DNA of 24,185 nucleotides from Cercozoa sp. M6MM. Its lineage: Eukaryota > Endomyxa: Ascetosporea. Of this stretch, positions 9,857-19,326 are shown piece by piece (the stretch's first letter is position 1; the number at the start of each line of letters is the position of its first letter). Made by a program: the position numbers and the translations under genes. Where the stretch lies: the NCBI GenBank assembly GCA_040357565.1, contig JBDODJ010000159.1; one strand, given 5' to 3'. A model generated the notes under the pieces. The model worked only from the letters and a program-made list of their open reading frames with translations. It had not been told where the DNA came from and did no database searches.

Positions 9857-10230
9857 TTCTCTCGGCTCAGATCGCACAAAAGCCTGCGCTAGCTTCTCCC
9901 GAAAACTAAAAACTGAAGACTTGCTGGGATCGCCCGGACCGAGCTCAGTTTGTCGGACTTTTGTTTTTGTGTTAGTATTTTAATACCCGAGAATCCAAAC
10001 CGGCGATACAAAAAACCACCATGATAATTGTCGAACGCCACGAAGTTTAGCTGGGTTTAAAGTAGTAAATTAAAAGACTCATACGTTTAGGACAGTGAAG
10101 CAGATCAAACAATCGCTACATTTTAGCGAAATCTTGCATTGATTTCTACAATGATTGTAGCCAGATAGCCAGCCCGCAAGAAGACTCGCGTCTCTCGAGA
10201 CCCGCGTGACTGCACGTGCGTGTGTGAACA
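9857..10230. promoter_or_regulatory. Shared divergent promoter region, membrane protein / AC19
   Basis: These 374 bp separate divergent starts. A CACGTG palindrome (E-box-like) lies at about 10213-10218, 13-18 bp upstream of the AC19 ATG. Nothing else stands out. Confidence 0.45.
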
Positions 10231-11112
10231 ATGTCTCAGTTTGGCAACGCGCATATCGAGCGACTCGGCGAGGAGCGCGACCCCACCAGTATGATTTGTG
10301 GTCAGAAACAAGAAAAATACTCTTTTGACGCCTGCGTTTCTTGTGTGCAGGTGCCACGTTCGTGATCCGAAACGAGGACCACACGCTCGGCAATGTTTTG
10401 CGTTTCATGCTTGCCAAGAAGTACTTGCTTTACAGATAATCTGCTCGCTGTTCGCCTTGCTGTCAGAATAAAACTGTTGTATTTGTGTCGCTCAGCCCGG
10501 AAGTGACCTTCACGGGCTACAGTATCCCGCACCCGTCAGAACCAGTTTTGCACATTCGCGTTCAGACCACGGTGCACTTGTGTTTGATGCTAGGCAGCAT
10601 TGTGTGTATGGTTTGTGTGATCGAAACAGGGCTGTCCGGCCGAGAAGCCGCTTAAGCAGGCGTTCCGAGACATCATCAAGTGCTGCGACGTCTTTGACGC
10701 ACAGTACGAGGAGGCAGTCAAGGCCTACCACAAACAGACGTATTTTTCCCCGCTTTTTTTCCGTTTTTTCCCGCTTTTTCACGTTGTTTCCGTTTTTACA
10801 GTTTTTTACAGTTGCATTGTGTTTTAAGTGAGCCCTAGATAAATTTGAGTGTTTTTGAGCAGCAAAACGGAAATGCCGGAGCTGCCGCCGAGTTCGCGCG
10901 AGCGACGCGAGAAGGCCGAGCAGGAGGCCGCCATGGCCGATGATGAGGAGGAGGACACGTCGGAGGCCTCATCTTCCTCGTCGGACGAGGACGAGACCTC
11001 GGAGCCAGCGTCCGAAGAGGCCGCCGAGGAGGCTGAGGAGGAGTCTGAGGAGGAAGTTTCGAGTTCCAGCGCCAGCAGCAGCGACGACGACTCGTCAGAG
11101 GACTCCGACTGA
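10231..11112 (+). CDS. POLR1D: RNA polymerase I/III subunit AC19 (RPAC2) with long acidic C-terminal tail
   Basis: AC19 pairs with AC40 as the alpha-like assembly dimer of nuclear RNA polymerases I and III. Exons are 10231-10288, 10351-10420, 10496-10571, 10630-10739 and 10863-11112. They join in frame to 187 residues (human 133, yeast 142). Residues about 20-105 are the classic fold: TFVIRNEDHTLGNVLRF, then KNPEVTFTGYSIPHPSEP and HIRVQTTGCPAEKP. After the usual end (AYHKQT) the last exon adds about 80 residues made almost only of Glu, Asp, Ser and Ala, ending SSEDSD. Family members normally lack such a tail. The last acceptor is a tandem GAG-CAG, so one Ser may be included or skipped. The gene converges with EXO1, 127 bp apart. 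Confidence 0.93.
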
Positions 11113-11175
11113 ACCCAAGCAACCTTTGTGTCGGGTTCGAATTCCAGTGCAGTTCACCCGCCTTCTTTCGTTTCC

Positions 11176-11236
11176 GTTTAAACTACTGCTTGTTGGCTCA
11201 GTTTAAACTACCTCCGGTTCAGTCAGTTTAAACTAC
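11176..11236. repeat. GTTTAAACTAC triplet with exact 25-bp period
   Basis: The 11-mer GTTTAAACTAC starts at 11176, 11201 and 11226. The first 8 bases of each are the palindrome GTTTAAAC. Spacers differ, though two end in TCA. The array fills the gap between the convergent stops of AC19 and EXO1; the last copy ends 4 bp from the EXO1 stop. Confidence 0.92.
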
Positions 11237-11239
11237 TGA

Positions 11240-14200
11240 CTAGCGAAAAAAGAACTCACGAATGCCGCTTTGCTTGCGATCGAGCTGCGGTGTGCGGCGG
11301 CCCTTTGCTTTGGTTTTCGAGCGACTCGGTGCACGTGCCGCCTTGACCTTGCTGTTAGACTTGAGCTTAGGCTTGCTGGTCGACCTGGCTTTGAGCTGAG
11401 TCGGGGAGGACTCGACTGTGGAGGGTGAAGTGGCCTGCACGGTTTGCCGCGAGAAGAAGCTGTCGGTGAGACTGCGCACGCCGTGCAGATTATTGTTGGA
11501 CACGACACGTACAGCGCCGGTGCCCGTGGGAGCCGCACGGCGTTGCCTGGGTCGTCCCTGAGATGACGTCGTGTTGCTGCGATCGACGAGAATGCGACGT
11601 CGTTTGGTCGGTGGTGCACATTTGTCTGACTGCGGCCTATCCGGTGCAGACTGGTGCGACGATTGAAGTTCGCGCCGCCTGTTGCCGATACTCGCCACAA
11701 CCGCGGCGAATCCTCCGAGACTTGGCCGTTTTTTTGTGTTCGAGCTTTCGTTAACGCTGTTTTCGCCAAAGCTGTTGTTGAAGCTGTCTTCGTCGTCGTC
11801 GTCGCATTCAGTGTCGCTGTGATCACTCAGCACAATGGCCTGCTGTTGCTGCTGTTGCTGCTGTTTTTGAGTCTCCGAGGTGAGGTCCACAACGTCTCCG
11901 AGTACTCGTTGACGACCGCGCGACATGCAGAGACCTGCGCCTGTGCACACGGCGTTTGTTCCACTGGCCAGAGCACAAGGCAAGGAGGGGGCTGTTTCGG
12001 TACCTCGGTTAGCACGCGAGGCAGCAGCCGAGAAGAGCGAGTCCAAAGGACCACGTTTGGCTTTCGGCACCGACGTCTTTCGACTGGTCTCGTATCGTCT
12101 TATTTCCGTGCGTCTTGCCATCGTAGTTGTAGTTGTCGTTGTAGTTGTCGTTGTCGTTGTTGAACTTGTTGTTCCCCTGGAAGTCGGCGCAGTGGTGTTC
12201 GTGCTGTGCACGTGGAACACCGAGTGCACCTGCTTATCAAGACTGCGAAGACTGAGCGACCTCCGCGGTCTACCAATACAGCGTAAAGGGCAATAAGAGG
12301 CTCAAAGAACGTTGGCTTTACCGAGCAGTAAACGAGTCGTGCAAAGTACTTCTGTCGTCGCGATCATGCTTCGGCAAGTGCACCTCCTGCCACGCCGGCA
12401 GTTCCTCCAGTGTGTCTACACAGATACATCAACATTACAAAGACACAGAGTAGAGGTGGGGACAGAGTAAAGCAGCGCACGAGGGTCCACGAGGAAGCCA
12501 GCCACTTTGACTGCCGTCGCCTTGTCACGCATGCGGCCAACGACGTTTGGCAGCACTTGCTCTACACCAAGAGACACATCAGTTTCACCTTCAACATCCC
12601 CTGTGGAACAAAGACACCGCCGAGTAGTTCGAGTAATTCACTCTTCACCGTCGCATCTGCCGTCAATCGATCCACGACGTGCTAATACAGGACGACCTTT
12701 AAATATATCGTCATGTGGTGATAGTTGAAAGTACCTTGATGTGCTCAAACGGCAGAAAATGGCGACACACCTCGTTGACCATGTCATACACGATCTGTGC
12801 TGACCCAGAGATACCCTTTAGCCCTCCCTCTGGTTCTCAAGGACAACAAAACGCACGTGATGTCGAAACGAAATTTCGGCTTTCGCGAGCTGCGCCAGCC
12901 AGCGGCAAAAGCCGCGATTTTCCGCTTTTTTCGTCACGTCTTCGTCTTCGACGCCGTCGCCGTCCACGTCGGCGTCGAACGCAAACTGCAGCAGATCTTC
13001 GAGTCCTTTGTTGTCGTCGCTCTCATCGTCCAATGCGTCCGCGCGAATGCCTGTGCGCAGACTCGACCCGGACGTTTCCGCCGGTATGCGACTTTTGAGA
13101 CAGATCAGCGTGCGTCGGAACGAGTGCTTCTCATGCTGCTTACAGTACTTAACGTAGAGACTAAAGGTAGGGGGGGGGGTAAGAGTACCATAGTGCGCAA
13201 GGCAACGGCAAGACCTACGCCAGGAAGTGCATCGACGTAGTCACAACCTACATGCAGTGTTGCATACGGTGCACTGGATTCCATTGCTGCATGCACATGT
13301 GTCACCACCCAATACGGCGAGTTGCACGAGTGTCTGCGCAGCAGGAGTCCAGTTTGAATCCTCTTCTTGCAGCTGCTGTCGTTTGACCACTTTGGCCAGT
13401 CGGTGTACGAACATCTAACAACAGATGAGCAGTATACAGGTGGAGGTGAGGCAGGAAACAAACACAGGACATACTCGATTCTGTGCGTCCTTGCCAGTGC
13501 CGGTGACTTTCTTGTCGGCGTGCGACTCGAGCTGCGTCATGTCGTACAGTGCGCCGTTGCCATCCGTGTCTAGTTTCTACACGAACAACGACAGCAGATA
13601 ATAAGAAAACACAAAGAGAGCAGGTTAGTAGCAAATAGTCACCGTGAGTAGTCGATCCACTCCATACACCAGAACGTCGCTATCTTCGGAGATGACAAAG
13701 TCTACCTTTCCTAATTTCACAACACGAGAGAAAAAACTAATATAGCACGACAGAAATAGGATAAAGGAGGAGACAGCAAGATCGACAAAAACTTACCACT
13801 AACGCACAGGTAGGCGAGTTGCGCATCAGCTTCGAAAGGAGCGACCTGCGGCGACAATTTCGCTAAGTACCAATCAAAACAAAAAACACACTGTCCAAAC
13901 CACAAATGACACGCGAGCACGCTTCAGTGCAGCGGCAAAACGACGCTTCAGTTCGCGCGTCACACGGACCTGTCAGACAAAGACAAGTCAAGAACACGAG
14001 CCAAACTCAAAAAGCAAAGCCAACGCTACAGATTTCTGAAAGCACTTGCGTGCAGCGTTTTTGTCGCCTTGCTCCAGCAATCGCATGCCTTCATCACGTG
14101 CGCTTTTTCGCATGTTGTTGCGCTTTTCGTCTTCTCTGAAGGAACGGCGTTACTTGGTTGTAAACAAACAAGAAGAACTCGGGTTACGCTGCCTTTGCCG

Positions 14201-14616
14201 GAAGAGGAGCTCCATCGAAAACAACGAGTGGTTTGATCCCTACAAGATTAGAATTGAAACAACTCAATGTTGTTTAGTAGCTTTTAGAAGCACCATGGTG
14301 AAGAAGCAAGTGAATCATGCGCATGCAGAAAGCGACGAACTGAGCGGGGATCTGACCTTGCTCGAGTTCCAGTGCCTGCCACACGTTCCATAGTGTCAGA
14401 ACAGGGCAAGGGAAGCAAAGTTGGAGAAGCTACCGAACCATAGGCAGCACGATGCAGCCAGCAAGCCTAGCACAGCCGAGTTGTAGCAATCTTTACAAAA
14501 AATACTGGCTGATCTGCCGATACCGCATCGATGGCACAGGACTGGCCACGTAGTCTGGAGAGATGCACGCGGGAGCTCAATGGCCGTAAGCGCTGCAGCA
14601 GCTGCTTCACGCCCAT
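11240..14616 (-). CDS. EXO1: Exonuclease 1 (EXO1), FEN1/XPG-family 5'-3' nuclease
   Basis: EXO1 resects DNA in mismatch repair and double-strand-break repair in the nucleus. Seventeen exons join in frame: 14524-14616, 14434-14466, 14294-14375, 14188-14239, 14030-14135, 13901-13969, 13797-13845, 13643-13710, 13475-13576, 13306-13414, 13189-13247, 12857-13135, 12735-12794, 12642-12681, 12481-12600, 12322-12415 and 11240-12242. The total is 805 residues (human 846). Metal-binding acids fall at the same numbers as in human EXO1: D30, D78 (VVFDGAPLP), E150 and D152 (VAPFEADAQLAYL), D171 and D173 (ISEDSDVLVYG). GCDYVDALPGVGLA carries D257 (human D225) after a 32-residue insertion. The disordered tail has a poly-Thr run (about 500-512), VVDLTSE (589-595), a polyQ run, IVLSDHSD (608-615), KRRR, and ends QSGIREFFFR, a canonical PCNA-binding box at Q796-F803. 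The tail exon joins by donor CG-gtaaag and acceptor cttcgcag; otherwise it would be a separate gene starting at the ATG at 12121. Confidence 0.92.
12122..12163. repeat. EXO1: ACAACN repeat encoding poly-Thr in EXO1
   Basis: On the minus strand, ACA/ACG/ACT codons alternate to encode 13 or so threonines just before an internal Met. The codon wobble suggests an old or selected tract rather than a fresh slippage expansion. If the tail were a separate gene this would be its 5' UTR. Confidence 0.75.
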
Positions 14617-14903
14617 CTAGAAAGAAAGAGAACGACGAGTAAAGAAGTCATTCACGATCAAGCACAAGCAGGCCCAATCCCGGCGGTGCCAAAAAAATAC
14701 AGAAATGATCACCTGAAGCGAGCAGATCCACCGCACTCAGCAACAGATGCGAAAAACAGTAGCACCACGAGACACACTCACATGCAGCTTGAAACAATGC
14801 CGTGCATGTGAGCGCCGGCGTACCTTTCAAAAATAAAGACTTTGAAGTTGACTTCACTGTACAATATACGATTCCAGAAGGAGCATACGTGTGTCGATCT
14901 ATA
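14617..14903. promoter_or_regulatory. Shared divergent promoter region, EXO1 / thioredoxin
   Basis: These 287 bp separate divergent ATGs. The minus strand just before the EXO1 ATG is pyrimidine-rich and ends TTTCTAG, so a 5' UTR intron acceptor directly at the ATG is possible. No clear TATA box is seen. Confidence 0.45.
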
Positions 14904-15543
14904 ATGTCACAAGAAACCGGTCGAGTTGTGGACATAGAGTCACTTGATCAATTCACCGTATCAGTTTTGCTTCAGAATACAGTTGTTCTGATTACCGCCG
15001 TCTGCCATGTAGACCCTTCTCGAAGAGGCGAGAGGAGTGCCAGTGCTGGTGAAAGTCGGCGCGACATGGTGTCGTAAGTCCAAGAAGCTTCGTTCCTGCG
15101 TTTTTACTGGTCTACAATTTGCGATGTGTGCGGACAGCTCCATGCAAGCGGATTGAGCCGCACTTCCGGGTTGTGGCGAGTGAGACACCGAACCTCCACT
15201 GCGTCTCCGTCGATGTCGACAAGGCACGGGCTGTTGCCGCCATGTGTCAGGCCAGAGGTATATCGGCCTTGCTTTTTGTGTCCGCTGCTTTAATCAGAAA
15301 CACTGACTAACTGCAGTGCTACCAACATTCGTGGTGTTCTACAAGGGCGAACTCGTGCCCGATGTGCAACTTGTCGGCGCGTCTGCCTCAGCGCTGTCGC
15401 ACCTGGCCGCTGCTGTCGCCAATCTAGATTTCGACGCTGCCAAGAAGCACTCGAATTCCGTGACTGGCATGTACATGCGTCCGCTGCTGGCGCTGCTTGT
15501 GGTTTTCGTGCTGACCTACTTTGCCTTCCGCTACATCTTTTGA
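14904..15543 (+). CDS. Tail-anchored thioredoxin
   Basis: This is a dithiol oxidoreductase of the thioredoxin fold. Exons are 14904-14957, 15013-15073, 15138-15257 and 15317-15543, joined in frame to 153 residues. The active site is GATWCPPCKRIEPHF (C38, C41), with WCPPC in place of the usual WCGPC. The cis-proline strand reads VLPTFVVFYKGE. After the fold and a short linker comes a C-terminal hydrophobic helix (LLALLVVFVLTYFAFRYIF) that ends the protein. With no signal peptide, this predicts a tail anchor with the catalytic domain in the cytosol; ER or mitochondrial outer membrane are both possible (inference). The second intron splits the active site between the two cysteines. An in-frame upstream start exists at about 14802, but 14904 gives the normal thioredoxin N-terminus. 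Confidence 0.9.
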
Positions 15544-15721
15544 TTTGAGACTACTTTTCGCAGCACAATTAGTTACTAAAGCAGGGTTACTTGAAGTGAA
15601 TTAAAACATTGGTGGGATTGTAACCTTGCATCGAGTCGACTGTTTCTTAGCCGCTGTGAACAGTTTTTTGTTTGGACTCTGTTGTTCCGTTCGTCGGCCT
15701 GAAAATACTACATTAAGCGGT

Positions 15722-17538
15722 TTAATCTCCGTCATTGCTGATGTTAGTGCGTGGTGACGACCCTTGGTCCTCGTCGATCTGCGAAGAATTTCTGCAGCTT
15801 CCTTCATCGAGATCAGCGTGGCTCTTTGGCTGGTTGTTGCGCATCTGCAGTTCGTGAATTCGCACTTTGTATTTCGCGACTTCTTCGGCGTGTGAGGTGG
15901 CCACCTGCACCAGCTGTCGTTCGACCGCATCTGCCCGGCGTGTGGCTCGAGAAGACTCTTGTTTTGCCTGTGCCAGTTGAGTCTGCGCTTCGTTGATGCG
16001 TTTTCGCAACTCGAAAATGAGTGCCTGTGTCTCTGCACGTTCCGAAGAATCGTGGGTGTGCGATGAAGAAATAGAACGAGCCGTGATTGGACGAAGCTCA
16101 TGCTTTGGCGGTTCAGTAGCCATCGCTGGGAGTACTTTCACTTTGCTCAAGTCGAAACGCGCGCGGAACTCGGCGTCCAAGCCATGCAGTGCCACGTAGC
16201 GCAGACGTCGGACAACGTCGTGCCTCGGCACGGCAGCACATCGCGCAATCACTCCCTCCAGCGCATCGATCACTTTCGATTGCTTTTTGGCCTACCAACG
16301 AATGTGAAGAAACTGATGACACATCGCATTTGGTGAAACCTACTGCCAGTATTAGTGTGTCTGCTCGATTCGCCCGACGCTGTAATCTTCGCGTATGTCG
16401 CTGTTGCTCAATATGCGCCTGGACAGTTTTAATAAAAAAAGGAACACATACTAAACACGCTTCAGTACAACGTTGAAAGAAACGTACATCTCTCAACTGT
16501 TGCAACTGCGCTTTCGTCTGAGCGTGCGTTGCCGCCGCTCGTTGTGCCTCTCGCAGTTCCAGCCGTTGATTTCGCAGTCGCTGTCGCAGCTGCGTCGCTT
16601 TCGTCAGTTGTCGCAGGGCAAAGCCGCGCAAGAAAGGAACGTCCAGTGTCTCTTCGATCGTTTGGACGTCTTCTCGTATCTCATCGCGTGTTCTTTGCTC
16701 ACTCGTGTTCTCAAGCAGTGACTTTGCGATCGCATTGTCGTTGTTCGTCAGAAAGCGAACTCTTTCGAGCAGTTTTTTGTTTTCTACAAGTACGGTATAG
16801 GTAAACTTGTCAACACACTGAAGTTTAAAGGTTACTTTCATGCAGGTCTTGATTCGACTCTCGAAGTTCGACGATTTCCCGTGCGCAGCGATGAAGCTGT
16901 TCGAGTCTCTTGTCCAACTCGCGAGCCACTCTGCTTTCGTCGTGATCAGAGATGCCGCCTTTGTTCGCAGTGCATAGTTGAATGTCTGCATGCACGACAG
17001 TGGAACCTACTAGCTCTTCGAATGAGTGCTTCCAACTCGACTTTCGCGGTCTCTGAGACACACGTTTCTTCGTCTCGCTTAGGTCTCGTCGCAAATCTTC
17101 GTCGCTGTCGGCTTTCCCGTTTTCGCTGTCGAAATCCGACGAGTAGTCGTCGTCGAACTCGCTTTCGCTGCCGAGCTTGAGTGCATCATGTGCGAACGAA
17201 AGCACGCGCTCACGCTCGACTCCATTGCAGCGCATCAGCAGAGCAAAATGAAACTGCGGAGCTCTTGTTTCTCTCACCAGTAGACACAACTCAGCAGGTT
17301 CCTTGCGACTGAAGCTGAGGCATGCCATTGAGCGAGTGGGGTACACGACCGCCGCTGTCTTGCTTTCGCTTGCTCTCTGCACGAGCGTGAATCCTTCGCT
17401 ACGAAATGTGTTTTGCTTGTTCTTGTCATTTGGGTGTGCTTGCTGAAGCCTTGGGGGTGCTGAAGCGACGGAAGAGCGTCCGTCGTCGAACACTTCGTGC
17501 GTCGCTTCGCACCAAACTGAAGCACGGACTAGCAGCAT
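15722..17538 (-). CDS. Coiled-coil protein A (547 residues), family not recognised
   Basis: Four exons join in frame: 16836-17538, 16488-16783, 16344-16418 and 15722-16291. Introns are 52, 69 and 52 nt. The first 200 residues are low in pattern but hold an acidic Ser/Asp patch, FDDDYSSDFDSENG, at about 129-141. From about residue 203 there is long heptad-like coiled coil (ARELDKRLEQLHRCAREIVE; later LRQRLRNQRLELREAQRAAA). A short predicted globular piece follows near VIDALEGVIARCAAV, then a second coiled coil (ELRKRINEAQTQLAQAKQES), and a polar tail ending SNDGD. No motor, zinc or enzymatic motif is visible. A cytoskeletal, centrosomal or kinetochore scaffold is a guess only. The gene starts head to head with coiled-coil gene B and shares its acidic motif. 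Confidence 0.75.
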
Positions 17539-17756
17539 TACCTGTCACTCTTACTGCATCTAGTCATTGAACCGTGCTCACTGTCCCTAGTTTCGGCCCT
17601 TACGCTACTAATATGACGAAAGTCAACAGGCGTTTCTTCGACAATACACTAATACCATGGGCAGCGTTTCCCTTCATTGGTGCCAAAGAACGAAAACCCT
17701 TACATAGCAGCTGTATGCTTTGATGAAGTGAGGTTCTATCTAGGGGACATAGATAG
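17539..17756. promoter_or_regulatory. Shared divergent promoter region of the two coiled-coil genes
   Basis: Only 218 bp separate the two ATGs, which makes co-regulation likely. TAGATAGATGA-like sequence precedes the plus-strand start. No motif is confidently assigned. Confidence 0.45.
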
Positions 17757-19257
17757 ATGAGACCCAGAACAGCATCGCCTCGCAGGCGACGAGCATTTGC
17801 AGAGCCGTCGGCGCAGTTGGAGCAACGCCCGGGATGGCTGATGAAGGCCGGATCTTCTGCTTTGATGGCGAGGACACGTCCCGCGACGAGTGGAGAAATC
17901 TCTTCTACGCCCAAACTTCCAAGCATTCATCGAGCACACTCAAACAACGAAAGGACCTTGATAAAGCTGCACAATGGTCTCAGGAAGCTGTCGTTAAGTC
18001 CTCGTCCCAATTCAAGCAGAGGAAGAGACAGCTTGTGCTTCTCTGCCCGTCCTTCGACAACAGAAACGAAAGTCTCTTCCACCGAGTCTGGGCCGTTTGC
18101 TCGTGTACCACAGTGCACCGAGCGTTGCTTTGTTCGCTCGACTTCGTCGTCACGGCGCAGTCTTGACCTGGTGTCGCAAAGCACGAGCGGCCGACTCCTG
18201 TTTGACGACAGAGACAATAGCTCCGACTTTGACAGCGACGAGAGCGAGTTTTCTTGCACAAACTCTGTCTTTTCTGCTTTGCCGCTTGATGTTGGAGACA
18301 CCGAAGATCGCTACTCTCCTTCGCGACACTATCCGCGAGCCGAGTTCAACGTTGAACAAGCTCACTTCAACCGTTTTCGCGAGCGAGAAGCTCGAAGGAC
18401 ATCGCCTGCGGACCACGAGTCCTTCGTTGGTACAAACGACAGCTTTTGACACCATTCGCATCTAACTGAGTTGTGACATTGCAGCCGAGCTGTTGTTTCG
18501 CGTCACTGAAGTTGAGAGTAAGATACTACAGCGCCAGCAAAGTGCGAACACTGAGCGACGCGATCTGCTCAAAGAAATGCAAAAGCTGCGAGCGAGTGGA
18601 AAGTCTAGGCAACGTGCGATCGAGGATCTTCGGGTCGAAATCGAAGCGCATGAGCAACTCAGCGAAAACCGTCGTGCCACTGCAGCTTTACGAAAACAGC
18701 GCCAGCGCCGAAGGTTCAAACTGCGACGTGTACGTGCTTGGATCGAGGAGTTTAACAAGCTGCAGAAGCACGAAGAAGAGAACAAGCTCGGAAGCGAAAG
18801 TCAACTCAGGCAGCTTCCCACGTCTCTGAAGGTCTTCCTTCGCGAGCGACAGAGAATTTTCGATCGCGAAAGCATCGACAATGCCGCAACTTCAGACGAG
18901 CTTCTGCAACTGTCACAACCTACGCTGTCTGAGCACCCTATGTTGTGGCTCGCGTGGAGACAAGCCAGACATTGCGCCGAGCGTGAGTCGCTCCAGCGCT
19001 CGCTATCTCAGCTACTCGACAAGCAAAGCGAAAGCACGAAAACTCTGCCTCAGGCTTCGCGAAAGTTGTTCGCGCTGCAAACCCTCGTTGGCAACACCTA
19101 CGACTTAGCTGTTCTCGCTCTCGACCGACAGAAGCGACGCAATGAGCGGCGACAGCGCCGACTAAGCGGCCTTCGCAACTCCAACGACGCACTAAGGAAA
19201 CGCGTTGCGGCGACTCAGCTTGCTCTACAGCAAGCGTTGCTACTTACTTCTAAATAG
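17757..19257 (+). CDS. Coiled-coil protein B (481 residues), family not recognised
   Basis: Two exons, 17757-18429 and 18485-19257, join across a 55-nt intron (donor TTG-gtaca, acceptor ttgcag). The N-terminal 220 residues are Ser/Arg/Pro-rich and look disordered, with an acidic patch LFDDRDNSSDFDSDESEF at about 148-165. The second exon is a long basic coiled coil (VTEVESKILQRQQSANTERR, then RRFKLRRVRAWIEEFNKLQK), a Trp/Leu-containing middle (HPMLWLAWRQARH) and another coil to the TAA. No catalytic motif is seen. The start is uncertain: another frame opens with an ATG at 17834, but only the 17757 frame runs on to the splice site. Confidence 0.7.
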
Positions 19258-19326
19258 TACGCCGGCGTACGGTGGGTACACGTACAGTCCGTACTATCGT
19301 ATATATGCTTAAAGGGTCTTTTCGGA

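Noticed and set aside
11120-11150. GGTTCGAATTCC at about 11136-11147 as a tRNA T-arm
   Set aside because: No matching acceptor stem, D-arm or anticodon arm lies at the right distance on either strand.
12797-13240. Plus-strand open frame of 147 codons
   Set aside because: It is the shadow of EXO1 exons 11-13 on the minus strand, which carry conserved nuclease resid­ues and proper splice sites.
17834-18166. Alternative start of coiled-coil gene B in another frame
   Set aside because: The frame ends before the splice donor at 18430 and has no acceptable join to the second exon; the 17757 frame runs through.
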